From SG8-41 sp032123035 (GTDB lineage Bacteria; Pseudomonadota; Gammaproteobacteria; Burkholderiales; SG8-41), in NCBI GenBank assembly GCA_032123035.1, contig JAQBFV010000151.1, positions 1-16,014 of the forward strand: DNA of 16,014 bases, written 5' to 3'. The notes beneath the pieces were generated by a model that was given only the letters and a program-made list of their open reading frames with translations, had not been told where the DNA came from and ran no database searches. A program made the position numbers and the translations under genes. Shown in pieces: positions 5,963 through 12,885 of the stretch; position 1 is the stretch's first letter; the number at the start of each line of letters is the position of its first letter.

Positions 5963-6985
5963 TTGGGTGACGAACTGATCCGCCCGCGTGAACAGCCAGG
6001 TACGCGTGATGCTCAGGATATCGGTGTCCTTGGCGATATCTGCGGAGAATGGGGCGTACGGCGCCCCAAGTCGGACAATGCGGAGGGCGGCCTGGTCCAG
6101 GATTTTCTCGCCCGATGAACGGTTGATATCAACGCTCTCGAGCGAGCCGTCGGCCTTGATCGAGACCGTGACGACGAGGCTGCCGTAGATCTTCCGATCG
6201 CGGGCCGCCTGGGGATAGTTCAGCTCGCCGATCCGCTCGATTTTCAGGCGCCAGTCCTCGATATAGCGTGCGAACCGGAATTCTTTCGTGCGCGCGCCGA
6301 CGAAGCGTCGGCGCGGCCGCTGTTGGTAGGCGTTCCACCGTTTCGAGATTCGCGCTTCGAGCCGCGCGATCTCGAGGCTGCGGGCCATGATGTCAGCGGC
6401 GTTCGGAGCCACCTCCGGCGCGACCGCCCGCGGTTGCGGTTTAGGCTGTGGCAACGGCACCGCTGTCGGGGCCTTTTTCGCCCGTGTCATGAGCCGCTTC
6501 GCTTCGCGCTCGAGTTTCTCGACGTGCTTCTGCGCCATGGTGACTTCGGGCGTGGGCTTGTGCTCGGCCGGCACCGGCAGCGGGCTCGCCGCGCGGACCT
6601 TCTCATCGGTATTGCCGCCGCCGTCGAGATTTGCCTGCGCGAGCGCGTCGGCCTTCACCGGCCGCTCCGGGCTCTTGCTGTTGACCAGGGTCACCTCGAG
6701 CGGCTGATCGAGGCGCTTGAACTGCGAAAGATCCACCATCGTGAAGGTAACGCCGAAGATGATCACGATATGGATGAGCACGGAGAGCACGAACGACACC
6801 TGCATCCGCGCGTGCCGACCCAGGACCGCGATCCGGCGATCGAACGCCGTCATGCGCCGCTCAAGCTCGGCGACGCGCTCATCAAGCTTCGCGACTGCGC
6901 CACTCCACGGTGCGTGCCGACCGTGCTTCGCCCGCCGCCGCAGCGCGATGACCTTCCTCTCTGCTAGCAAGCCCATCGAATCCAT
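5960..6985 (-). CDS. TonB-family energy transducer-like protein
   Basis: The C-terminal part (about 240-340: YIEDWRLKIERIGELNYPQ, GSLVVTVSIKADGSLESVDI, DQAALRIVRLGAPYAPF) is a typical TonB C-terminal domain, which in the periplasm links ExbB/ExbD to outer-membrane receptors. One membrane helix lies at about 64-86 (FVLSVLIHIVIIFGVTFTMV). A partly proline-rich stretch (PLPQPKPQPRAVAPEVAP) and charged helices follow. The 60 residues before the helix are cationic with a likely coiled coil (KLDERVAELERRM), longer than the short cytoplasmic tail of classical TonB. A start at the internal ATG (M61, 6805) is possible; neither start has a clear Shine-Dalgarno sequence. No exbB, exbD or receptor gene is adjacent. 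The position between the RNB gene and aroE matches a common betaproteobacterial order, so it may be a housekeeping TonB-like protein. Confidence 0.85.
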   Translation of the reverse strand: MDSMGLLAERKVIALRRRAKHGRHAPWSGAVAKLDERVAELERRMTAFDRRIAVLGRHARMQVSFVLSVLIHIVIIFGVTFTMVDLSQFKRLDQPLEVTLVNSKSPERPVKADALAQANLDGGGNTDEKVRAASPLPVPAEHKPTPEVTMAQKHVEKLEREAKRLMTRAKKAPTAVPLPQPKPQPRAVAPEVAPNAADIMARSLEIARLEARISKRWNAYQQRPRRRFVGARTKEFRFARYIEDWRLKIERIGELNYPQAARDRKIYGSLVVTVSIKADGSLESVDINRSSGEKILDQAALRIVRLGAPYAPFSADIAKDTDILSITRTWLFTRADQFVTQ

Positions 6986-7008
6986 TCTACAGAAGGCGCG
7001 CCAAATTG

Positions 7009-7060
7009 ACCAGAAAGTCTATTCTAGACCGTAAGTTGTTGCATATAATTAAAGTAAAGT
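7009..7060 (-). promoter_or_regulatory. AT-rich segment, possible promoter for the tonB-family gene
   Basis: The spacer between the RNB gene and the tonB-family gene contains an AT-rich island in otherwise GC-rich DNA. On the minus strand TAGAAT (7021-7026) is a reasonable -10 box, 36 bp before the ATG. The best -35 at 17-bp spacing (ATTATA) matches the consensus at only 3 of 6 positions. Confidence 0.3.
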
Positions 7061-7089
7061 CACGGACTCGCCCGCGCTCTAAGCAAGCG

Positions 7090-8943
7090 CTAACCCGCCG
7101 GGAGCTGTCGCCGGTATTCGCAGCGCAGCGTCAGCTCCAGCAGGTCAATGCCGGACACGGCCAGCTCGACGCGGATTCCGGGCGCGAGCGCGGGCAGCGA
7201 GGGCACACGCGCCACCAAAGGGAGCTCCTCGAAGCGCGCCAGGCTCTCGCGCAAGACTGTCGCGCACGCGGTTTCGACGCCTTCCTGCATCAGCCAGCGC
7301 AGAGACCAATAACGCTCCATATTGCGCTGGAATTCACCATACGCTTCGTACGCGGACTCGAAATCCCGCATCGCCGCGAGCAGCGCCTCATCGCTCCTCC
7401 GGTAAGGCAGTCCTTCGCCCTGCGTCAGTGCGAGAAGTTGGCGCTGGTTGACCAGGTCAACGTAGCGCCGCAGCGGTGAGCTCGCCCAAGCGTAGCTTTC
7501 CACACCCAGCCCCTCGTGGCCCGCCGGCACGGTGCTCATGCGCACCTTGCCAGCGCCCTGCACGCGGTAGATCGCGGCAGCATCGGCCGCAGCGAGCTGC
7601 TGGCCCCAGGCACTGTTAACGTAAATCATCAGCTCCGAGACGATTTTGTCGAGCGGCGTGCCGCGCTGGCGGCGCACGATTCGCACACGGTCATGCTCGA
7701 CGTAGAAGTTGTACTCGGGTCGCATCTCGAGCTCGGGCCCGTCTTTGCGCCGAGCCCGCTCCAGCGCGCTCGCGAGCCGCCACAGCGTGACCAGTTGCTT
7801 CCCGTAGCGGTGTTCCAGGCGCCCTGCCGCGAGCGCGTCCGCATCGAGCACCCGCTCCAGCTCGGCGTGCCTTAAATTGGCCGCAACCGGAATCCGCTCG
7901 ATGCGCGTTGCCACCGAGATCACCGACGCATCGGGGGCGAGCTCCAGATAAAGCGACAGCGCCGGCCGATCGCCATCCTCGGTGAGCGAAAACCGCTCCA
8001 CAACCGCTTCAGGCAGCATGGTGATCTTTGCGCCGGGGAAGTACACGGTCGAAAGACGCTCGCGCGCAACGGCGTCGATCGGCGAGCCCGGCGTAATGCC
8101 AACCGCTGGAGCAGCAATATGGATTCCCACCGAGACATTACCATTGGGAAGCGGGCTCACCGAAAACGCATCGTCGATCTCGGTCGTGCTCGCGTCGTCG
8201 ATGCTGAACGCCTCGACGCCCGCCGGTGGCAGGTCGGCCGGTGCTGGCACCGGCGGCAGCTCCGGAAAGGCGGTCCCGCGCGGGAAGTGCTCGAACAGGA
8301 AACGATCGAGATGGTAGGCATGCGTGGACGGAATGCCGCCGCAGCGCTCGATCAGACGGGCCGGCGTCAGCTTGAGCGCCTCGCACGCCTCTTCCAGCGC
8401 TTTCCACTCGATGCTCGCCTTCTCGGGCTTGTAGAGCAGGCTCGACAACTGCGGCGCGAAATCCGCGGGCAGCTCGGCGCGCTTCAGTTGCGCCACGTAC
8501 TCGGCGCGCTTCTCTGCCTCGCGACGCTTGCGCTCCACCGAAGCAAGCGCCGCTTTCAAGGCATCCTGTGGCGCCGCCCGGTAGCGCCCCCGGCCTTTCT
8601 TGTAGAAGTACATCGGCGCGCCATGCAGCTTGATGAGCAGCGCGGCTGCTTCCGCCGGGCCGGGCCGACGCCCGAAGTACTCCTGCGCCAGCAATTCGTA
8701 CGAGAACTCCGCGTCTCCGCAGCATTCCCAGAGGAAATTCACATCGAGGCTTTCGGCGAGCTGACGTGCCGCGCCCATGAAGTCCCCGAGCCGCGCATCC
8801 TCGAAACGCAGCAGCACATTCGATGCCTTCAGCTTCGAGCGCTTGCCGTGAGGGGCCTCGACCTGGAGTGAGGTCTCGTTGTCGGCGAGGATAGCGCCGA
8901 CCTTGAAGTCGCCCTCCTCCTCGTAAAAGACGTTCTTGCTCAC
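7090..8943 (-). CDS. RNB-domain 3'-5' exoribonuclease (RNase II/R family)
   Basis: Cytoplasmic enzymes of this family degrade RNA processively from the 3' end with two metal ions held by clustered Asp residues. The 617-residue protein has a variable N-terminal region (1-240), including a charged helix (ALASVERKRREAEKRAEYV), and then the RNB catalytic domain. FSIDDASTTEIDDAFSV (246-262) carries D249, D257 and D258, aligning with D201, D209 and D210 of E. coli RNase II; the D207 position is Glu. SSPLRRYVDLVNQRQL (about 485-500) is the conserved C-terminal signature with the catalytic Arg. At this length it is closer to RNase II than to RNase R, and I do not see a clear S1 domain. The start is GTG at 8943 (VSKNVFYEEEG) with AGGG about 12 bases upstream. 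It lies 35 bp downstream of yqiA, probably in one transcript. Confidence 0.9.
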   Translation of the reverse strand: MSKNVFYEEEGDFKVGAILADNETSLQVEAPHGKRSKLKASNVLLRFEDARLGDFMGAARQLAESLDVNFLWECCGDAEFSYELLAQEYFGRRPGPAEAAALLIKLHGAPMYFYKKGRGRYRAAPQDALKAALASVERKRREAEKRAEYVAQLKRAELPADFAPQLSSLLYKPEKASIEWKALEEACEALKLTPARLIERCGGIPSTHAYHLDRFLFEHFPRGTAFPELPPVPAPADLPPAGVEAFSIDDASTTEIDDAFSVSPLPNGNVSVGIHIAAPAVGITPGSPIDAVARERLSTVYFPGAKITMLPEAVVERFSLTEDGDRPALSLYLELAPDASVISVATRIERIPVAANLRHAELERVLDADALAAGRLEHRYGKQLVTLWRLASALERARRKDGPELEMRPEYNFYVEHDRVRIVRRQRGTPLDKIVSELMIYVNSAWGQQLAAADAAAIYRVQGAGKVRMSTVPAGHEGLGVESYAWASSPLRRYVDLVNQRQLLALTQGEGLPYRRSDEALLAAMRDFESAYEAYGEFQRNMERYWSLRWLMQEGVETACATVLRESLARFEELPLVARVPSLPALAPGIRVELAVSGIDLLELTLRCEYRRQLPAG

Positions 8944-8978
8944 TTGGCGATGCCCTGTGGGAACTCCGTACCGTCCAG

Positions 8979-9557
8979 TTATTGATTTATCGATATGATG
9001 CCGCAGACCTCGAACACCGGCTCGAGATAGTCGGCGAAGTCGCTGAAGCCATGATCACCGCCCTCGATCACCCTCTGCCGGCAGCCGCGATAGCGCTCTA
9101 CGGCCTGCCGGTAGTCGAGCACCTCATCGCCCGTTTGCACCATCAATAGGTAGCGCTCCGGACGCGTGATGGCCGCCACTTCCATTTCCGCAAGCTCATC
9201 GAGATGGACCTGCGTCAGCTCGTAGCGCTCACCGGTATAAAGGTTTTGCTGCGGGCCAAGCAAAGCCCCCAGCCCCTCGTAAGGCCGCACAGCGGGGTTG
9301 ACCAGCACCGCTCTCACCCCGTGCCGCTCGGCGAGGCACGTCGCGTAGTAGCCGCCCAGCGAGCTGCCAACCAGCGCGGCCGGCGTGCGTGCACCAGCGA
9401 TCAACGCCTCGAGCACCTCGAGCGCGCGCTGCGGCCGATGCGGCAGGTCCGGGCACGCGTAATCCACCGCTCGCCCGAGAGCGGTCATGCGCTCGCGCAG
9501 CAGCCCCGCTTTCGACGAGCGGGACGAGCTGTTGAGACCGTGGATGTAAATGAGCAT
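8979..9557 (-). CDS. yqiA: YqiA-family alpha/beta-fold esterase
   Basis: This is a small cytoplasmic serine esterase of the YqiA/YcfP family; the physiological substrate is not known to me. From the ATG at 9557 it is 192 residues, the usual family length. It starts MLIYIHGLNSSSRSSKAGLL and contains the nucleophile elbow VGSSLGGYYA (S66), VLVNPAVRPYEGL, QTGDEVLDYRQAVERY (acid D144) and EGGDHGFSDF (H169), all matching E. coli YqiA closely. The open frame continues upstream to 9770, but those residues are translated repeat (FTIHHSPITIHQS), so I reject that extension. CAAGCAGG directly before the ATG is a poorly spaced Shine-Dalgarno candidate. The RNB exoribonuclease follows after 35 bp. Confidence 0.92.
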   Translation of the reverse strand: MLIYIHGLNSSSRSSKAGLLRERMTALGRAVDYACPDLPHRPQRALEVLEALIAGARTPAALVGSSLGGYYATCLAERHGVRAVLVNPAVRPYEGLGALLGPQQNLYTGERYELTQVHLDELAEMEVAAITRPERYLLMVQTGDEVLDYRQAVERYRGCRQRVIEGGDHGFSDFADYLEPVFEVCGIISINQ

Positions 9558-9571
9558 CCTGCTTGAAGGGC

Positions 9572-9634
9572 GTGATTGGTGAATGGTGATTGGTGAATGG
9601 TGAATGGTGAATGGTGAATAGTGAATAGTGAATG
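9572..9634. repeat. GTGAATG heptamer array, nine units
   Basis: Nine in-phase 7-bp units: GTGATTG, GTGAATG, GTGATTG, three GTGAATG, two GTGAATA, GTGAATG. The array begins 15 bp from the yqiA ATG. Looser GTGATG-like sequence continues to about 9664. Three further units lie at 9779-9799, and the same unit occurs inverted (CATTCAC) at 12814-12841. Confidence 0.9.
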
Positions 9635-9704
9635 GAGCGTGATGAGTGAGGAGTGATGGGTGATGTGCCCACACCCGTGATTCGCGAATCGTGAATCGTG
9701 GTTT

Positions 9705-9925
9705 GTTTCTCTCCGCGCGCTCCGTGGTTCGATTATCGTTCTCGTTTTGCTTGGCGTCTCGGCGGTTCACTAAATTCCGTGAATGGTGAATGGTGAATCG
9801 AGTTTGTTCTTCTTGGCGCGCTTGGCGTCTTGGCGGTTCAATTCTAGTTCATGCTTCTCTCGGCGCCTCGGCGGTTCAATTATTGCCTTCGTTTTTCTTG
9901 GCGCGCTTGGCGGCTTGGCGGTTCA
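9705..9925. repeat. Dispersed TTGGCG...GGCGGTTCA repeats between yqiA and the amidase
   Basis: The 365-bp spacer 9558-9922 holds no gene. Beside the GTGAATG arrays it contains four related units ending in GGCGGTTCA, at 9750-9769, 9811-9840, 9859-9878 and 9896-9925, plus a diverged one near 9707-9735. Longer copies have a 9-bp period (CTTGGCGCG CTTGGCGTC TTGGCGGTT). The last copy ends in the TCA that is the amidase stop codon. The family recurs at 13536-13645. Confidence 0.85.
9779..9799. repeat. GTGAATG heptamer array, three units
   Basis: GTGAATG, GTGAATG, GTGAATC in phase, in the same orientation as the array at 9572-9634 and set between two copies of the GGCGGTTCA repeat. Confidence 0.75.
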
Positions 9926-11104
9926 AACGAGGCTCTTCGCAAGCGAAAGGAGCAGGGTGTCGTTGCCGCGCGCGGCGATCAACGACAGGCCCAGCGGGCA
10001 GCCGTCGAGGGTCGCAAGCGGCAGGCTCACCTGCGGCAGTCGCGCGAGCCCTGCAATCGAAAGGATCGCGAGCGCGCGAGCGCGAATATCGTCGAGAATC
10101 TGCGACGGCGACTCCCTGAGCGGCGCGATTCCGGGCGCGCTTGGCAGCACGAGTACCGTGTCGCCCTCGAGCAGCGCAGCCATGCGACGGGTAATGTCCT
10201 CGCGCCGCGCTTTCGCATGCGCCACCGCTCTCGGATCGACGGTGGACGCCCAGGCAATCCGCTCCTTCACGCCAGGCCCGAACTGGGGATTTACGCGTGT
10301 CACCCAATCGGCATGCTGCGCCCAGGCCTCGGCGCTTTGCAGCAGGCGAAAATAGTCCATCCATTCCCCGAGCGGCTCATCAGCCACCGTCACCGCCTCC
10401 GGCACGTCGATCAGAGCCTCGACCCGCGCGATGGCGGGCTTGAGCGCATTCGCGACCGCTTCCCCGGCAAGGGCAAAGGCATCCTGGGCCAACAGCACGC
10501 GACGCGGCTTCCGGGCGGCCCCCTCGTCCCGCAGCAGGATGCGGCCGATCCGCTCGAACAACGCGGCGTCCCGCGCGAACCAGCCGCACGTGTCGAAGCT
10601 TGGTGCGAGCGGGCACACACCCTCCATGGGAATGCGGCCGTGCGTGGGACGCAGGCCGATCACGCCGCAAAAGCTTGCCGGGAGGCGGATCGAACCGCCC
10701 GTGTCGCTGCCGATCGCAAAATCCACGACGCCGGCCGCCACTGCCGAGACCGAGCCGCTGGAGGACCCGCCGGGGATGCGCCCGGACGCGTTGACGTTGA
10801 CTGGCGTTCCGTAGTGCGCGTTCTCCCCAGTGAGGCTCCACGCCATCTCGTCGGTCAAGGTCTTGCCGACGAGGTTCGCGCCGGCATCGAGCAAGGCCTG
10901 CACGGCGGGTGCCGTGCGCACGGCCGGATCATGCGTGCGCAACCAATCGGGACTGCCAAAACCGGTTTTCTGGCCCGCCACGTCGTAGATGTCTTTCACC
11001 GCGAACGTCCGGCCGGCAAGCGGGCCGTTTGCCGCCCCCCTCACTTCAACGTGGGTGTGGCGGCAGAACGCTCCGAGTTTGTCGTTGGCAACGATTTCGT
11101 TCAT
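9923..11104 (-). CDS. Amidase-signature hydrolase, AMI1-like
   Basis: Amidase-signature enzymes hydrolyse amides with a Ser-cisSer-Lys triad. In this 393-residue protein the triad is K37 (FAVKDIYDV), S114 (PGGSSSGS) and S138 (SDTGGSIRLPASFCG). The sequence resembles plant AMI1 indole-3-acetamide hydrolases over several blocks: TGFGSPDWLRTH, GKTLTDEMAWSLTGENAHYG, GLRPTHGRIP and APSFDTCGWFARD. From memory the AMI1 triad lies one position earlier (K36/S113/S137). This is the short amidase form, not GatA. Substrate cannot be read from sequence; indole-3-acetamide or another small amide is possible. The ATG at 11104 has no evident Shine-Dalgarno sequence and is preceded by a GGTAAAC array; the stop lies within a GGCGGTTCA repeat. 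It lies between mpl and yqiA on the same strand, with long repeat-filled spacers on both sides. Confidence 0.9.
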   Translation of the reverse strand: MNEIVANDKLGAFCRHTHVEVRGAANGPLAGRTFAVKDIYDVAGQKTGFGSPDWLRTHDPAVRTAPAVQALLDAGANLVGKTLTDEMAWSLTGENAHYGTPVNVNASGRIPGGSSSGSVSAVAAGVVDFAIGSDTGGSIRLPASFCGVIGLRPTHGRIPMEGVCPLAPSFDTCGWFARDAALFERIGRILLRDEGAARKPRRVLLAQDAFALAGEAVANALKPAIARVEALIDVPEAVTVADEPLGEWMDYFRLLQSAEAWAQHADWVTRVNPQFGPGVKERIAWASTVDPRAVAHAKARREDITRRMAALLEGDTVLVLPSAPGIAPLRESPSQILDDIRARALAILSIAGLARLPQVSLPLATLDGCPLGLSLIAARGNDTLLLSLAKSLV

Positions 11105-11113
11105 GGCTGCGCA

Positions 11114-11141
11114 GGTAAACGGTTAACGGTAAACGGTAAGA
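11114..11141. repeat. GGTAAAC heptamer array
   Basis: Four in-phase units GGTAAAC, GGTTAAC, GGTAAAC, GGTAAGA lie 9 bp upstream of the amidase ATG, where a ribosome binding site would be expected. The palindrome CACCGCGGTG follows at about 11145-11154. Confidence 0.8.
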
Positions 11142-11184
11142 ACACACCGCGGTGCCGGTTCGTCTGTTCAAGGTTCAATCTGTT

Positions 11185-11240
11185 CACTGTCCACTGTCCA
11201 CTGTTCACTGTTCACTGTTCACTGTTCACCGCTCACCGCT
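11185..11240. repeat. CACTGTT heptamer array running into the mpl 3' end
   Basis: Eight in-phase units: two CACTGTC, four CACTGTT, two CACCGCT. The minus-strand TGA stop of mpl (11226-11228) and its last codons (SGER) are read from the final units. A TTCAAGG TTCAATC pair precedes it at about 11168-11181. Confidence 0.85.
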
Positions 11241-12722
11241 GCTCGCCGCCAAGCGCGCGAGCAGCTTTTCGTGGATGCCGCCGAAACCGCCGTTGCTCAT
11301 GATGACAACGTGGTCGCCAGGCGTGAGCGAATCTACCACTCGGTTCAGCAAGTCATCAAAATCGGCATGCGCTTCGGCTTTTGCGCCGAGGGGCGCCAGC
11401 ACGGAAGCGGCGTCCCACTTCACGCCGGCGATATAGCAGAACACGTGATCGGCCTGGACAAGGCTGGGCGCAAGCCGTTCCTTCATGACGCCCAGTTTCA
11501 TGGTGTTCGAACGCGGCTCGACGACCGCGACGATGCGCCCGGCGCCAACCCTGGTGCGCAGGCCGGTGAGCGTGGCCTCGATCGCGGTCGGATGATGGGC
11601 GAAGTCGTCGTAAACAGTGATGTCATTCACGACGCCGCACACCTCCATTCGTCGCTTGATGCCCTTGAAAGCGCGAAATGCCTCCATTGCCAGCGTGGGC
11701 GCAACTCCGCAATGACGGGCCGCCGCGATCGCGGCCAGCGCATTCGCCTGGTTGTGCGCGCCGGTGAGCGACCATACTACCCGGCCCACAATCTCGTTCC
11801 GCCAAAACACGTCAAAGCTGTCGCCCTGCTGCGCACCCGCGCGCCATCCATCCGCCACGCCAAACCGCTCGACCGGCGTGTAGCACCCGCGCGCGAGCAC
11901 GCGCTCTAGCGTCTGATCAAGGCCGTTGGCAACGATCAGTCCGCTCGCCGGCAGCAGGCGCACGAAATGATGAAACTGCGTCTCGATGGCGGCAAGATCG
12001 GGGAAGATGTCGGCGTGGTCGTACTCGAGATTGCTGAGGATGGCTGTGCGGGCCGAGTAATGAACGAATTTCGAGCGCTTGTCGAAGAAGGCCGTGTCGT
12101 ACTCGTCGGCTTCCACCACAAAAAATCCCCCCTGCCCCCCTTTGTCAAAGGGGGGTGTCGGGGAATTGCCCCCCCCTAAAGCACTGGGGCGTGAGGGGGA
12201 ATTGCCCCCCCCTAAAGCAATGGGGCGTGAGGGGGAATTGCTCCCCCCTTTAGCAAAGGGGGGCTGGGGGGGATTTGGACGCGCCGACACACCAAAATTA
12301 TTCGGTATTCCTCCGATAAGGAATCCGGGCGCCAGGCCGGATTCCTCGAGGATCCAGGCGAGCATGGCGGCGGTCGTGGTCTTTCCGTGGGTACCGGCGA
12401 CGGCGATCACCCATTTTCCGTGGAGGACGTGTTCTTTCAGCCACTGTGGTCCGGACACATAAGGAAACCCGCGATCGAGGATTGCCTCGATCAGCGGATT
12501 TCCTCGCGTAACCACATTCCCAATCACGAAAACGTCGGGTTTGAGCGCAACCTGATCCGGATTCCAACCTTCAATCAACTCGATGCCCTGGGCAGCGAGT
12601 TGATTGCTCATCGGCGGATAGACGTTTGCGTCGCAGCCGGTAACGCGGTGCCCGGCGGCGCGCGCCAGAAGCGCGATGCCGCCCATGAAGGTGCCGCAGA
12701 TGCCGAGGATGTGCAGATGCAT
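11226..12722 (-). CDS. mpl: UDP-MurNAc:L-alanyl-gamma-D-glutamyl-meso-DAP ligase with repeat-derived insertion
   Basis: Mpl is a Mur-family ligase that reattaches the recycled murein tripeptide to UDP-MurNAc using ATP in the cytoplasm. It starts MHLHILGICGTFMGGIALLA, close to E. coli Mpl. It has the ATP loop VAGTHGKTTTAAM (108-120), GFLIGGIPNNFGVSAR, VVEADEYDTAFFDKRSKF, LSNLEYDHADIFPDL, DDFAHHPTAIEATL, VEPRSNTMKLG and MSNGGFGGIHEKLL. At 498 residues it exceeds the E. coli enzyme (about 457). The excess is a low-complexity insertion at about 149-198, where E. coli has only a few residues, encoded by palindromic DNA repeats. Flanking motifs are intact, so it sits in a loop and the enzyme may still work. 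The ATG at 12722 has no strong Shine-Dalgarno sequence. The 3' end is built from a heptamer array. Confidence 0.95.
   Translation of the reverse strand: MHLHILGICGTFMGGIALLARAAGHRVTGCDANVYPPMSNQLAAQGIELIEGWNPDQVALKPDVFVIGNVVTRGNPLIEAILDRGFPYVSGPQWLKEHVLHGKWVIAVAGTHGKTTTAAMLAWILEESGLAPGFLIGGIPNNFGVSARPNPPQPPFAKGGSNSPSRPIALGGGNSPSRPSALGGGNSPTPPFDKGGQGGFFVVEADEYDTAFFDKRSKFVHYSARTAILSNLEYDHADIFPDLAAIETQFHHFVRLLPASGLIVANGLDQTLERVLARGCYTPVERFGVADGWRAGAQQGDSFDVFWRNEIVGRVVWSLTGAHNQANALAAIAAARHCGVAPTLAMEAFRAFKGIKRRMEVCGVVNDITVYDDFAHHPTAIEATLTGLRTRVGAGRIVAVVEPRSNTMKLGVMKERLAPSLVQADHVFCYIAGVKWDAASVLAPLGAKAEAHADFDDLLNRVVDSLTPGDHVVIMSNGGFGGIHEKLLARLAASSGER
12135..12263 (-). repeat. Four in-frame palindromic repeat units inside mpl
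   Basis: On the plus strand unit one is a perfect 10-bp inverted repeat around one base (CCCCCCTTTG, T, CAAAGGGGGG; 12135-12155). Unit four (12243-12263) has 9-bp arms CCCCCCTTT/AAAGGGGGG. Units two and three (about 12168-12190 and 12204-12227) are diverged but nearly identical to each other, part of a direct repeat of about 37 bp containing CCCCCCTAAAGCA. They translate in mpl as PPFAKGG, PIALGGG, PSALGGG and PPFDKGG with SNSPSR-like spacers. The core is the same as in lpdA. Confidence 0.9.
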
Positions 12723-12736
12723 CGTTAAAACTTTTC

Positions 12737-12873
12737 AGCCGCCAATAAACGCCAATGACCAGGGAAACAGGAAATGGGAAACAGGAAATGGTGCCGCGCC
12801 ACGCCCCTTTTTCCATTCACCATTCACCATTCACCATTCACGACTCACGGATTTTCAGCGTTTATCCGCGGCT
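12737..12873. repeat. Composite spacer repeat: inverted ends around two heptamer arrays
   Basis: AGCCGCCAATAAACGC (12737-12752) is matched at 14 of 16 positions by the reverse complement of 12858-12873. Between them lie GGGAAAC/AGGAAAT alternating twice (12762-12789, four heptamers) and four CATTCAC units (12814-12841). The unit ends are 14 bp from the mpl ATG and 12 bp from the stop of the next gene, so the whole spacer is repeat. Confidence 0.75.
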
Positions 12874-12885
12874 ATTTAACGGGCT

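Noticed and set aside
5557..5970. Plus-strand frame with FKVQGSR repeats
   Set aside because: It is the translation of the TTCAAGG array joined to antisense aroE; the 7-bp unit stays open in all plus frames, so the frame carries no coding evidence.
9558..9770. 71-residue N-terminal extension of YqiA
   Set aside because: It is translated GTGAATG-type repeat; homologues start at the MLIYIHG Met.
9851..11302. 483-codon plus-strand frame across the amidase and flanking repeats
   Set aside because: It is antisense to an amidase with a complete catalytic triad, and its ends translate GGCGGTTCA and CACTGTT repeats.
12120..12290. Intein or domain insertion in mpl
   Set aside because: The insert is only about 50 low-complexity residues without splicing motifs and is explained by DNA repeats.
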